Source: Aquipuribacter nitratireducens (GTDB lineage: Bacteria; Actinomycetota; Actinomycetes; Actinomycetales; JBBAYJ01). From it: a DNA stretch of 64,000 nt. A program made the translations under genes and the position numbers. Every line of letters begins with the position of its first letter. Within the stretch, counting starts at the first letter, position 1. Shown here in pieces: positions 16,221-27,078 of this stretch. The DNA is taken from assembly GCF_037860835.1 (NCBI RefSeq), contig NZ_JBBEOG010000012.1, positions 26,117 to 90,116 of the forward strand, read 5' to 3'. The notes below the pieces were generated by a model. The model worked only from the letters and a program-made list of their open reading frames with translations, was not told where the DNA came from and did no database searches.

Positions 16221-17726
16221 TTGGACGCCTCGGACATGCGGCATCATGAGCGTGTGTCGTCCCAGCAGGAGAGGGGCCGCGGCCGACACACACGCCCGTC
16301 GACAGGGACCGACGGGCCCGTCGACGCGGCGAGGAACGCGGCTGCGCCCGTGACGGAAGGCATCGGTCGGCCCGGCGCCGCCGGGCCGCTCTCGAGCACC
16401 GTCGAGCGGCTCCGCGACGAGGTGGAGGGCTTGCACCGGAGCAAGCAGCACCGTGCGGTGATCGAGCAGGCGAAGGGCGTCCTCATGGGGCGCGACGGCG
16501 TCGACGCCGCCACCGCCTTCCAGCGGCTGCGGCAGCAGGCTCGCGACAGCAACCGCAGGCTCGTGGACGTCGCCGCCGACGAGCTCGCCCAGCGCGGGTC
16601 CGGCGCCATGGGCGCCGGCCCGGCGCCGACCTCGCTGCCGGACCTCTCCCCCGACCGGACCCGTGCCCCGGCCCCGACGTCCCCGGGCGAGTCCCCGGCC
16701 GGTACCGCGACCTCGGTCGGCCGGCCGCAGCCGGGTAGGCCGTCGCAGCGGTTCGACCGCTCGCTGGTGCTCCTCGCCGCCGCGGCACGGGAAGCCACGG
16801 ACGCCTGGAGGCTCCTCGAGGTGCTGCGGGCGCACGCGCAGCCCGTGGGCGCCGACCGGGCCGTGCTGCTCTCGCTCGGGCCGGACGCGAGCCTCGCGCT
16901 CGTCGCCCACAGCGGCCTGCCGGAGAACGTCGCCCAGCGCTGGCAGCACATCCCGCTGACTGTCGACTTCCCCGCCTCCCACGCCGCTCGGACCGGTGTG
17001 CCGGTCTTCGAGGACGACCTGGACGCCGCTCTCGAGCGGTGGCCCCTGCTGCGCCGCGGACGCTCGCCCCTCGGGGCCTTCTGCGACGTTCCCGTCGTCG
17101 CCGGCGGTGTCGTCGTCGCGGTCGTCGGCCTCGGCTGGCCCGCCGGCACCCCGATCGACGGCGCGGCCCGGCTGCTGCTGCGCTCCGCCGTGCGAACGCT
17201 CGCGGACGACATCGTCCGCGTGCTGCCGCCCGTGGGGGTGCACGTGCTGACCGCGGCCGAGGTCGCGCCGGCCGACCCCGCCGTGCGCCTCGCGCTCGAC
17301 GCCGTCGAGGACGAGTGCGTCCTGCTGCTGCCACACGCGCGGGAGGACGACTCCGAGGCGGGCGAGAGGGCCGCCGAGGCGGCGGAGGCACAGGCCGCCG
17401 CCGGGGCGGTGACGCCCTCGCGGCTGCTCCTCGCGTGGGGCAACCGCGCCGCGCGGGACGCCGCCGCGGGCGGTGGTGCCGGGCACCGCTTCGGCCGGAC
17501 GGTCGGAGAGGTCGCGCCCGACGTCGTCGAGAGCCCGCTGTGGCAGGCGGTGCGCCACGCGGTCGCCGGGGCGACGCCGGCGCCTCCGGTCCACACCGAC
17601 CGCTGGTTCTGGGGTCCCGTCGCGGCCCGTCGCATCACGGTCCACCCGCTGTACCACGGCGCGCTGCTCGTGGCCCGCCCGCTCCCCCGCGGTGAGCACG
17701 TGCCGGGTGCGGCGGGCCCGCCGTAG
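16221..17726 (+). CDS. ANTAR-domain regulator with a GAF-like sensor (ANTAR first)
   Basis: Up to 501 residues from a TTG at 16221; an ATG at 16236 or a later GTG are alternative starts. The ANTAR RNA-binding domain is near the N-terminus (HRAVIEQAKGVLMGRDGVDA, then FQRLRQQARDSNRRLVDVAADEL, about residues 75-125). A proline-rich linker and a GAF-like domain follow (about 175-345; LLEVLRAHAQPVGADRAVLL, GAFCDVPVVAGGVVVAVVGL). A C-terminal region of about 150 residues is not recognised. ANTAR proteins bind paired hairpins in nascent RNA and act as antiterminators. The usual order is sensor then ANTAR, so this order is inverted. No partner or target is visible nearby. Confidence 0.82.
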   Translation: MDASDMRHHERVSSQQERGRGRHTRPSTGTDGPVDAARNAAAPVTEGIGRPGAAGPLSSTVERLRDEVEGLHRSKQHRAVIEQAKGVLMGRDGVDAATAFQRLRQQARDSNRRLVDVAADELAQRGSGAMGAGPAPTSLPDLSPDRTRAPAPTSPGESPAGTATSVGRPQPGRPSQRFDRSLVLLAAAAREATDAWRLLEVLRAHAQPVGADRAVLLSLGPDASLALVAHSGLPENVAQRWQHIPLTVDFPASHAARTGVPVFEDDLDAALERWPLLRRGRSPLGAFCDVPVVAGGVVVAVVGLGWPAGTPIDGAARLLLRSAVRTLADDIVRVLPPVGVHVLTAAEVAPADPAVRLALDAVEDECVLLLPHAREDDSEAGERAAEAAEAQAAAGAVTPSRLLLAWGNRAARDAAAGGGAGHRFGRTVGEVAPDVVESPLWQAVRHAVAGATPAPPVHTDRWFWGPVAARRITVHPLYHGALLVARPLPRGEHVPGAAGPP

Positions 17727-17734
17727 GGTCGGGC

Positions 17735-18373
17735 ATGGCCCGCTACTTCGACGTGCACCCGGTCGACCCGCAGCCTCGCGCCGTCGCGCAGGTGGCTGCG
17801 ATGGTCCGCGACGACGACGCCCTCGTCGCCTACCCGACGGACTCCAGCTACGCCCTCGGCTGCAGGCTCGACAGCCGTACCGGGCCCGAGCGCATCCGCC
17901 GCGTCCGCGGCCTCGACGACCGGCACCACTTCACGCTCGTCTGCGCCGACTTCGCCCAGCTCGGCCAGCTCGTCCAGCTCGACAACGCGGCCTTCCGGGC
18001 GGTGAAGGCGGCCACGCCGGGTCCGTGGACGTTCATCCTCCGCGCGACGAAGGAGGTCCCGCGGCGGCTGCACCACCCGAGGAAGAAGACCGTCGGGGTC
18101 CGGATCCCGGACCACCCGTTCGTGTCGGCGCTCCTGCGCGAGCTCGGCGAGCCGCTGCTCAGCAGCACGCTCCTGCTGCCCGGCCACGACGACCCGCCGA
18201 CCGACGGCTGGGCGGTCAAGGAGGAGCTCGACGCGGTCGTCGACGCGGTGGTCGACGCCGGGGACTGCGGGACCGAGCCGACCACCGTCGTCGACCTGTC
18301 CGACGGCGTGCCCGAGGTCGTGCGGGTGGGCGCCGGGGACCCCGCCCGCTTCGGCTGGGCGGCCGAGGGGTAG
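17735..18373 (+). CDS. YciO/Sua5/YrdC-family L-threonylcarbamoyladenylate synthase-like protein
   Basis: A 212-residue protein with the YrdC fold: the substrate-binding segment LVAYPTDSSYALGCRLDS near residue 30, RGLDDRHHFTLVCADF in place of the K-R-x-x-P motif, and PGPWTFILRATKEVPRRLHH near 95. The length and the missing Sua5 C-terminal domain fit the YciO subgroup rather than the TsaC/Sua5 enzyme of tRNA t6A synthesis. The ATG at 17735 follows TAGGGT by five bases. The exact role of YciO proteins is less certain than that of TsaC. Confidence 0.87.
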   Translation: MARYFDVHPVDPQPRAVAQVAAMVRDDDALVAYPTDSSYALGCRLDSRTGPERIRRVRGLDDRHHFTLVCADFAQLGQLVQLDNAAFRAVKAATPGPWTFILRATKEVPRRLHHPRKKTVGVRIPDHPFVSALLRELGEPLLSSTLLLPGHDDPPTDGWAVKEELDAVVDAVVDAGDCGTEPTTVVDLSDGVPEVVRVGAGDPARFGWAAEG

Positions 18374-18382
18374 GACGTCACC

Positions 18383-18589
18383 ATGAGCGACCGGCCGATG
18401 GACGGCTCCCACCCCGGCCGACCGGGCCCCTTCCAGGACCTGCCCTACCGCGCGGGCTACGCGATCCGCTACGCCCTGCTGAGCGTGCTCGGGCCGCCGA
18501 CCCTGGAGGGCAGGGCCGACCCGAGGCAACGCATGCGGGAGGACCGGCGCCGCCGCTGGGAGGAGCGGGCCCGACGACGGGGGGAGTGA
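18383..18589 (+). CDS. Small hypothetical protein, Arg-rich C-terminus
   Basis: A 68-residue product, not recognised. The first half is proline/glycine rich with a short hydrophobic patch (YRAGYAIRYALLSVLG); the last 25 residues are strongly basic (RQRMREDRRRRWEERARRRG). It begins nine bases after the yciO-like stop and precedes a PspC gene, so it probably belongs to the same transcript. The compact spacing supports a real gene. It may be a membrane-associated or nucleic-acid-binding small protein, but nothing firm can be said. Confidence 0.6.
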   Translation: MSDRPMDGSHPGRPGPFQDLPYRAGYAIRYALLSVLGPPTLEGRADPRQRMREDRRRRWEERARRRGE

Positions 18590-18618
18590 GCACCGGCGCG
18601 CGCGGGTATGTCACCGGC

Positions 18619-18810
18619 ATGGCCTCCTCGCGACTGGTCCGCCCCCGCTCCCGGAAGATCATCGCCGGGGTGTGCGCCGCACTGTCCGACCGCTTCGGTC
18701 TCCCCCGCTGGCTCGTGCGGCTCGGTTTCGTCCTCTTCGGGCTGTTCGGTGTCGGGGAGATCGTCTACATCGCACTGTGGATCATCATCCCCAAGGAGCA
18801 GCCCGTCTGA
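18619..18810 (+). CDS. PspC domain membrane protein
   Basis: A 63-residue protein that is essentially one PspC domain: RSRKIIAGVCAALSDRFGLP followed by the membrane segment LVRLGFVLFGLFGVGEIVYI and ALWIIIPKE. PspC proteins sense or buffer envelope stress at the inner membrane. The ATG at 18619 gives the shortest complete domain. Longer frames through this region on either strand do not look like real protein. It is the last rightward gene before a degraded hydrolase gene on the other strand. Confidence 0.87.
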   Translation: MASSRLVRPRSRKIIAGVCAALSDRFGLPRWLVRLGFVLFGLFGVGEIVYIALWIIIPKEQPV

Positions 18811-18833
18811 GACGCTCGCTGCCGTCGCCCTGG

Positions 18834-19611
18834 TCAGGCGCCGAGCAGGTCGCGGGAGCGCTCGGCGAGCAGCCCGGTGACGAGGTCGGCCACCGGCTCG
18901 GGGTGCGACCAGACGAGGGCGTGGGCGCCGGGCACCTCCGCGAACGACCCCGGACGGGAGACGCCGAGCCAGCTCGCGCGCCCAGCCGTCGGGCACGACC
19001 GTGTCACGGTGGCCCCTCACCACGACGGCGGGGGCACGCACCCGTCCGGCGGTCGCGAGCACGTCGTGGGCCAGGGCCGCGTCGAAGGTCCGCACCGCAC
19101 GTCGCGGCCCGCCGCGTAGCACGTCCTGCCCGAGGACGGGGAGCACGCCCGGCCGCTCGCGCAGCAGGTCGACGGCGAAGCGCCCGACCTGCTGGTGCCA
19201 CGAGCGCCGTGCCGGGTCCACGGTCGGGGACGCGAGGACGAGGACCCCCACGTCCTCCGGCCGGTGCGCCGCCAGCTCGAGGACGACCTGCGCGCCCAGG
19301 GAGTGGCCGAGGACCAGCGAGCCGGTCCGGCCGGTCGCCCGCAGCCAGTCGCCGAGCGCGTCCGCGAGCCCGCGGACGTCGTGCGCCCGTCGTGGGCCTG
19401 GCGTGCCGCCGAAGCCCGGGAGGTCGGGTGCCACGACCCGCACGTCGGGCAGTGCCGCCGCGAGCGGCGCGAGGTAGCGGTGCGAGCACCCGAGCCCGTG
19501 GACGAGCACGACGGTCGGGCCCTCGCGGGTGCCCGCGAGGGCGGCGTGGAACCGGGTCCCCCCGGCGGGGGTCGTCTCGGTCGCGGACCAGGGGCCTGCC
19601 AGAGGTGCCAT
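18834..19611 (-). pseudogene. Alpha/beta hydrolase, disrupted by a frameshift
   Basis: From ATG 19611 the frame encodes a normal alpha/beta hydrolase: VVLVHGLGCSHRYLAPLAAA (oxyanion loop), LVLGHSLGAQVVLELAAHRP (nucleophile Ser) and VVVRGHRDTVVPDGWARELA (acid Asp). At a run of four C at 18948-18951 the protein breaks. Dropping one base restores the expected ending with the catalytic histidine (SFAEVPGAHALVWSHPEPVA, then ...RSRDLLGA) and a stop at 18834. Uncorrected, the frame runs on as Arg-rich nonsense across the antisense PspC gene to 18469. Either a recent pseudogene or a sequencing error in a homopolymer. The span of 778 bases, 3n+1, fits one extra base. Confidence 0.75.
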
Positions 19612-19728
19612 CTCCCGGAGGGTGCCCGGTGGGCGAGGTCCCAACCCCGTCCCCGCCCTCCGGTTGCAGCCTCAACCACCGTGGGGTCCCCTGGCGAGGA
19701 CCCAGCCACCACTTCGGGAGGACCCGCC

Positions 19729-20331
19729 ATGACCCAGGTCGCCGTCATCTACTACAGCTCCACCGGGACCAACCACGCGATGGCCCAGGCCGTCGCCGAG
19801 GGCGCCGCGGACGCCGGCGCCGACGTCCGCCTCCGCATCGCGCCGGAGACCGTGCCGTACGACGTGCTGTCGGGGAACCCGGCGTGGAAGCAGTTCGTCG
19901 ACGAGGTCCGCCCGGGCGTGCAGGAGGTCGCCGCGTCCGACATCACGGAGGTCGACGGCGTCGCGCTCGGCACCCCCACGCGCTACGGCGCACCCGCGGC
20001 GCAGCTCAAGGGCTTCCTCGACTCCCTCGGGCCGCAGTGGATGCAGGGCGAGCTCGCCGACAAGGCCTACACCGCCTTCACGTCCGCGATGAACGACCAC
20101 GGCGGCAACGAGGGCACGATCCACTCCCTGTACAACGTCGTCATGCACTTCGGCGGGATCATCGTCCCGCCCGGGTACACCGACCCGGCGGTGTTCGCCG
20201 CAGGCGGCAACCCGTACGGCACGAGCTGGGGCACGGGGCAGTCCGGCGACCCGGTGCCGGACACGGTCCTCGCGGCCGCGCGCTACCAGGGGCGCCGGCT
20301 CGCGACCTTCGCGGCCCGCCTCGCGGGCTGA
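19729..20331 (+). CDS. WrbA-like flavodoxin / NAD(P)H:quinone oxidoreductase
   Basis: A 200-residue flavodoxin-fold protein. The FMN phosphate loop is VAVIYYSSTGTNHAMAQAVA at residues 4-23. The WrbA-type motif GTPTRYGAPAAQLKGFLDSL is near residue 84 and GTSWGTGQSG near 165. Such proteins bind FMN, form tetramers and reduce quinones by two electrons, which limits oxidative stress. The ATG at 19729 has an upstream GGGAGGA ribosome site. Its last 49 bases overlap the 3' end of the convergent EamA gene. Confidence 0.9.
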   Translation: MTQVAVIYYSSTGTNHAMAQAVAEGAADAGADVRLRIAPETVPYDVLSGNPAWKQFVDEVRPGVQEVAASDITEVDGVALGTPTRYGAPAAQLKGFLDSLGPQWMQGELADKAYTAFTSAMNDHGGNEGTIHSLYNVVMHFGGIIVPPGYTDPAVFAAGGNPYGTSWGTGQSGDPVPDTVLAAARYQGRRLATFAARLAG

Positions 20332-21266
20332 CCGGCGGTGTCGCGGCTGTCGGGCGCGGTGGGCGGCTCGTCGCCCGCCGCGTCCGGCAGCGCCACCGGC
20401 TCGGGCACCGGCGGGCGCGAGCGCCGCGTCGCGAGCACCGACCCGACGAGCACGAGCGGGAAGCCGACGAGCATGCCGAGCGTCACCCGCTCCCCCAGCA
20501 GGGCGACCCCGAGGACGAGGGCGACGGCCGGGTTGACGTACGTGATGACGGTGGCCCGCGCGGCTCCCACCTCGGCGATGAGGGCGAAGAACAGCAGGAA
20601 CGCCAGCGCCGTGCACACGAGCCCGAGCACGACGACCGCACCGAGGACCGCCGGCCCCGGCGGCGTCGCCGGGAGGTCCGTGAGCGCCCACGGCACGTAC
20701 ACGAGCGCGGCGAGGGCCAGGGCGAGGGTGTTGACACCGAGCGCCGGGACCTCGCCGAGCCGCCGTGCCACGATGATCGGCCCGACCGCGTAGCAGACGG
20801 CGACGACGAGCAGCTCGACGACGGCGAGGGCGTCGGCACCACCCGCGAGGTCGACCCCGAGGAGCAGCACGACGCCGACGAGGCCGACGAGCAGGCCGAC
20901 CGCCCGGCCGCCGTCCAGGCGCTCCCGGTGCAGCGCCCACGCGATGCCGGCACCGACGAGCGGCACGGTCGCGATGACGAGCCCGGCGAACGAGCTCGAC
21001 ACCCGCAGCTCCGCGTGCGACAGCAGCCACCACGGCGCCGCCATCTCGACCGCGGCGTAGGCGGCCACGGTGCCGCGGTGCCGCCAGGCCGCCCGCAGCG
21101 CACCGCGGCGCAGGGCGAAGGGCAGGAGCACCGCGACGGCGAGCACGAGCCGGCCCGCCACGAGGACGACGGGCCCGAGGTCGACCACCGCGACCTTGAT
21201 GAGCAGGTACGGGACGCCCCAGATCACCGACATCGCCGCGAACAGCAGAGCCCCTCGACGGCTCAC
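20283..21266 (-). CDS. EamA-family (DMT superfamily) transporter
   Basis: A 327-residue protein with two EamA repeats, about ten membrane segments in all (LLFAAMSVIWGVPYLLIKVA first; AALVYVPWALTDLP and VITYVNPAVALVLGVALLGE in the second half). A hydrophilic tail of about 45 residues runs into the convergent wrbA gene. It is probably a metabolite or amino-acid exporter; the substrate is not readable. GTG start at 21266. The 3' overlap of coding sequence between two convergent genes is unusual, and the tail is poorly constrained. Confidence 0.9.
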   Translation of the reverse strand: MSRRGALLFAAMSVIWGVPYLLIKVAVVDLGPVVLVAGRLVLAVAVLLPFALRRGALRAAWRHRGTVAAYAAVEMAAPWWLLSHAELRVSSSFAGLVIATVPLVGAGIAWALHRERLDGGRAVGLLVGLVGVVLLLGVDLAGGADALAVVELLVVAVCYAVGPIIVARRLGEVPALGVNTLALALAALVYVPWALTDLPATPPGPAVLGAVVVLGLVCTALAFLLFFALIAEVGAARATVITYVNPAVALVLGVALLGERVTLGMLVGFPLVLVGSVLATRRSRPPVPEPVALPDAAGDEPPTAPDSRDTAGQPARRAAKVASRRPW

Positions 21267-21350
21267 CGACGGCTCACCGGGTCCGGACCTGCGTCACGGC
21301 GCCGGACGCTACACCGGCGCGCGGGTGACGCACCCTCGGTCCCCCCCACC

Positions 21351-21440
21351 TCCGACACGAATGCCGACCGACGCCGCGGACGTCGACACGAATGCCGACA
21401 GACGCGACGGTTGTCGACACAAACGCAGACAGACGTCTCG
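21351..21440. repeat. Tandem 31-bp intergenic repeat, array B
   Basis: Two full 31-bp units (21370-21400 and 21401-21431) with a partial unit on each side. Units share the frame GACG-CG-CG-ACGTCGACAC-AA-GC-GACA with array A (3221-3309) but the units differ from each other at several positions, so this array is more degraded. It lies between the EamA start and the end of the P-type ATPase gene. Confidence 0.8.
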
Positions 21441-21456
21441 TGGGCGCCGCGACGAG

Positions 21457-24189
<2,733 letters not shown>

Positions 24190-24249
24190 GGGGACAGCCT
24201 CGCGGTGGACGGCCTCCCGCGCCTTCCGACGCCGGGCTACGGTTCGGAC

Positions 24250-24564
24250 GTGAGCGAGGAGACCGTGACGGTGCGCGACGCCCCGGAGCAGAGCCGGTAC
24301 GAGGCGCGGGTCGGTGAGGAGCTCGCGGGGTTCGCCGAGTACTCGACGACGCCGCAGATGCTCGTCATGACGCACACCGAGGTGCTGCCGGACTTCGAGG
24401 GACGCGGCGTGGGCAGCGCCCTCGCCCGCTACGCCCTCGACGACATCCGCTGCCGGGGCCTGCGGGTGCTGGCGGTGTGCCCGTTCATCCTCGAGTGGAT
24501 CCGTCGGCACCCCGCCTACGCCGACCTCGAGTACCGCTCGAGGACCCGCGCCGACGTCGACTGA
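24250..24564 (+). CDS. GNAT-family N-acetyltransferase (YjdJ-like)
   Basis: A 104-residue short GNAT. It has the start strand RYEARVGEELAGFAEY, the acetyl-CoA loop FEGRGVGSALARYALDDIRC (a Q/R-x-x-G-x-G/A motif) and a C-terminal CPFILEWIRRHPAYADL typical of this small subfamily. The GTG at 24250 is six bases after TACGGT, which suggests a leaderless transcript divergent from the ATPase. The substrate is unknown. Confidence 0.9.
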   Translation: MSEETVTVRDAPEQSRYEARVGEELAGFAEYSTTPQMLVMTHTEVLPDFEGRGVGSALARYALDDIRCRGLRVLAVCPFILEWIRRHPAYADLEYRSRTRADVD

Positions 24565-24736
24565 GACCACGGGCGGGGCGCCCGGCGGCGGCGCAGCGTG
24601 ACCGCCGCACCGCGGACCGGGTGATGCGGCTGCGGCGACCGGGTGGGACCGGGGCGAACCGGTCAAGACCGGGCGCGTCGACGACGACCGGACCGGTACG
24701 CCGGCGCCCGCTCCGGCGGAGGGAGGACGACCGACG

Positions 24737-24967
24737 ATGCCGCACGCAGGTGACCCAGCCCGTCGCCTGGGGGACGCCGCCACGCACACCCCTATGCACG
24801 CCGACCACGGCGTGGACGAGGCGTGCATGGACCTGCTCCACGAGCACGTGCCCCTGACGCTCCTCGTCGACCTCGTCGACGCGCCGCCGTCGGAGCAGGT
24901 GCTCGTCGAGGAGGGCCTGCCGGACGAGCCGTGGTGGCAGCCCGGCCACGACCCGGAGCGGCCCTGA
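24737..24967 (+). CDS. Small hypothetical protein
   Basis: A 76-residue acidic protein, not recognised. It has several His and Met near residues 19-32 (MHADHGVDEACMDLLHEHVP) and an aliphatic segment LTLLVDLVD, and ends DEPWWQPGHDPERP. ATG at 24737 with a purine-rich GGGAGGACGA stretch upstream. It sits alone between the GNAT gene and tRNA-Lys. Acceptable codon use and the absence of any competing gene favour it being real, but no domain supports it. Confidence 0.5.
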   Translation: MPHAGDPARRLGDAATHTPMHADHGVDEACMDLLHEHVPLTLLVDLVDAPPSEQVLVEEGLPDEPWWQPGHDPERP

Positions 24968-25018
24968 CCGGCGCCTGACGATTTCGGGGCGTGGCGCGCC
25001 CGCTGCTACCCTCGCTGC

Positions 25019-25094
<76 letters not shown>

Positions 25095-25116
25095 CCGCTG
25101 CCCTAGCGTGTACACC

Positions 25117-25800
25117 ATGTCCTCCTCGCCGGACGACCTCGACCCGCTGTCCCGGCTGCGTCGCCAGGGCGTCCTCACATGGGTGTGGCTCGCGGTCGCG
25201 GGCGGGGTCTGCCTCGTCCTCGGGATCGTCAGCATCGCCGCGCCCCGGACCTCCATAGGGGTCCTCGGCGTCGTGCTGAGCCTCGTCCTGCTCGGGACGG
25301 GCCTGTCACGCATCGCCTTCGCGGTCGGGGTGCGCGCCTGGCCGGCGCGTCGCCGCGCCGTCCAGGGGGTGCTGGGCGGGGTCCTCGTGCTCGCCGGGCT
25401 CGCCGGCCTCGCCGGGCTCTGGGCGGCGGCGACCGTCGTCGGCGTGGTGGTGGGGGTCGCGTTCCTCGCAACGGGCCTGGCGGACCTCGTCATCGCCGCG
25501 ACGGGCCCCCGCGGGCTGGGGCGCGCCGCCACGGGCGGCCTCGGCGTCGTCCACCTCGGGGTCGGCCTCGTGTTCCTCCTGCTGCCGGAGGTGGGGCTCG
25601 CGGTGCTGACAGTCCTCGTCGGTGTCGTGCTCGTCGGGCTCGGCCTCGTGCAGCTGGGGGCCGCGGCCCTGGTCCGGCTCCTCGTCCGGCAGGGCGACGC
25701 CCTCGCCGAGCGGCTGCGGACCGAGCCGGGCCTCGGCCGGGCGGGGGGTCCCGACGACGGGGACGACGGACCCCGCGTCATCCGCGGGGAGGTCATCTGA
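25117..25800 (+). CDS. HdeD-like membrane protein (DUF308)
   Basis: A 227-residue integral membrane protein with three pairs of helices. The repeated pattern is VLGIVSIAAPRTSIGVLG, VLAGLAGLAG and GLVFLLLPEVGLAVLTVLVG, which is the DUF308/HdeD layout. HdeD is linked to acid resistance in enterobacteria; the role here is unknown. TAGCGT lies seven bases before the ATG at 25117; a GTG at 25108 is an alternative. The stop overlaps the ATG of the next gene, so the two are co-translated. Confidence 0.83.
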   Translation: MSSSPDDLDPLSRLRRQGVLTWVWLAVAGGVCLVLGIVSIAAPRTSIGVLGVVLSLVLLGTGLSRIAFAVGVRAWPARRRAVQGVLGGVLVLAGLAGLAGLWAAATVVGVVVGVAFLATGLADLVIAATGPRGLGRAATGGLGVVHLGVGLVFLLLPEVGLAVLTVLVGVVLVGLGLVQLGAAALVRLLVRQGDALAERLRTEPGLGRAGGPDDGDDGPRVIRGEVI

Positions 25801-27068
25801 TGGGGCTGCTCGACCGGCTCCTGGGTCGCCGCGGCGCCGCCCCGACGCCGACCGCACCCGTCGAGGTCGTGCCGGCGGGGCCGCTGCTGCCCCGACCGGT
25901 GGTCACGCTCCTCGGCCTCGCCGCCGGGCTCATCGTGCTCGGCGGGCTGCGGACGGCGCAGTCCGTCGTCGCGCCGATCCTGCTCGCGCTCGTCATCGCC
26001 ATCGCCGTGCACCCGGTGCAGGTGTGGCTGCGCCGGCGTCTGCCCGGCTGGCTGTCCCTCACCCTCACCCTGCTCCTCGCGTACGCCGCCATCACGGCGT
26101 TCGCCGGCGCGCTCGTGCTGTCGGTGCTCCGCTTCGCCGACCAGGCCGGGCGCTACCAGCAGGAGCTCAACGACCTCGTCCAGCGGGGCGAGGACCTGCT
26201 CAGCCGCCTCGGCGTGGACCAGGAGCAGATCGACACGTTCCTCGCCTCGTTCGACCTCAACCGGCTGTTCACGATCGCCGTCGACGTCGCCCTCGCGAGC
26301 TTCTCCGTCGTGAGCAACCTGTTGTTCATCCTCCTGCTGCTGTTCTTCCTGCTCATCGACGGCGGCAGCATGGGCGACCGCATGCGGGCGGTGGCCGCCC
26401 TGCGGCCCGGTGCCGCGCAGGCGCTCGGCACGTTCACCTACGGCACGCGCCAGTACCTCGTCGTGACGGCCGTCTTCGGCGCGGTCGTCGCCGTCCTCGA
26501 CGTCGTCCTCCTCGTCGTGCTCGACGTGCCCCTGCCGCTGCTGTGGGGGCTGCTCGTGTTCCTCGCGAGCTTCGTGCCGACCATCGGGCTCATCGTGGGG
26601 ATCGTCCCGCCGGCGGTCATCGCCCTGCTCGACGGTGGCCCGGTCACGGCGTTGTGGGTCGTCGTCGGCTTCCTCGTCATCAACAACGTCATCGACAACT
26701 TCGTCAAGCCGAAGTTCGTCGGGGACGCCGTCGGCATCAGCATCTCCGTGGCGTTCCTCAGCCTCGTCGTGTGGGGCTTCGTCCTCGGCCCGCTCGGCGC
26801 GCTGCTCGCGATCCCCGCCACCCTGCTCACCCGGGCGGTGCTCCTCGGGGCGGGTGACCCCCGGCACCGCTGGCTGGTGTGGCTGCTCGGGGACCACGCC
26901 CCGAGCGACGAGGAGGTCGAGCGCACCGTCGCCGACGCCCGGGCGGCGCACCCCGAGGACACGGACATCGGCGGCGGCGCAACCCCGGCCCCGGCCCCGG
27001 TTCCGGCGACGCCCGCGGGTGGGCGGACCAGGACCAGGTCCCGCAGGGTGGCGCGCGCCCGTCGCTGA
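25800..27068 (+). CDS. AI-2E family transporter
   Basis: A 422-residue membrane protein of the AI-2E/PerM transporter family. Features are an N-terminal helical hairpin (TLLGLAAGLIVLGGL), a long amphipathic stretch (about 115-160), VVSNLLFILLLLFFLLIDGG, and the conserved end VGFLVINNVIDNFVKPKFVG then GPLGALLAIPATLL. The C-terminal 70 residues are hydrophilic, Pro/Ala/Arg rich. Members move autoinducer-2 or ions; the substrate here is not known. The ATG shares a base with the previous TGA. Confidence 0.9.
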   Translation: MGLLDRLLGRRGAAPTPTAPVEVVPAGPLLPRPVVTLLGLAAGLIVLGGLRTAQSVVAPILLALVIAIAVHPVQVWLRRRLPGWLSLTLTLLLAYAAITAFAGALVLSVLRFADQAGRYQQELNDLVQRGEDLLSRLGVDQEQIDTFLASFDLNRLFTIAVDVALASFSVVSNLLFILLLLFFLLIDGGSMGDRMRAVAALRPGAAQALGTFTYGTRQYLVVTAVFGAVVAVLDVVLLVVLDVPLPLLWGLLVFLASFVPTIGLIVGIVPPAVIALLDGGPVTALWVVVGFLVINNVIDNFVKPKFVGDAVGISISVAFLSLVVWGFVLGPLGALLAIPATLLTRAVLLGAGDPRHRWLVWLLGDHAPSDEEVERTVADARAAHPEDTDIGGGATPAPAPVPATPAGGRTRTRSRRVARARR

Positions 27069-27078
27069 CCGCCGACCC

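Noticed and set aside
18469..18833. Extension of the alpha/beta hydrolase frame across the PspC gene
   Set aside because: Arg/Pro-rich sequence after a frameshift; the alternative frame gives the expected hydrolase C-terminus at 18834.
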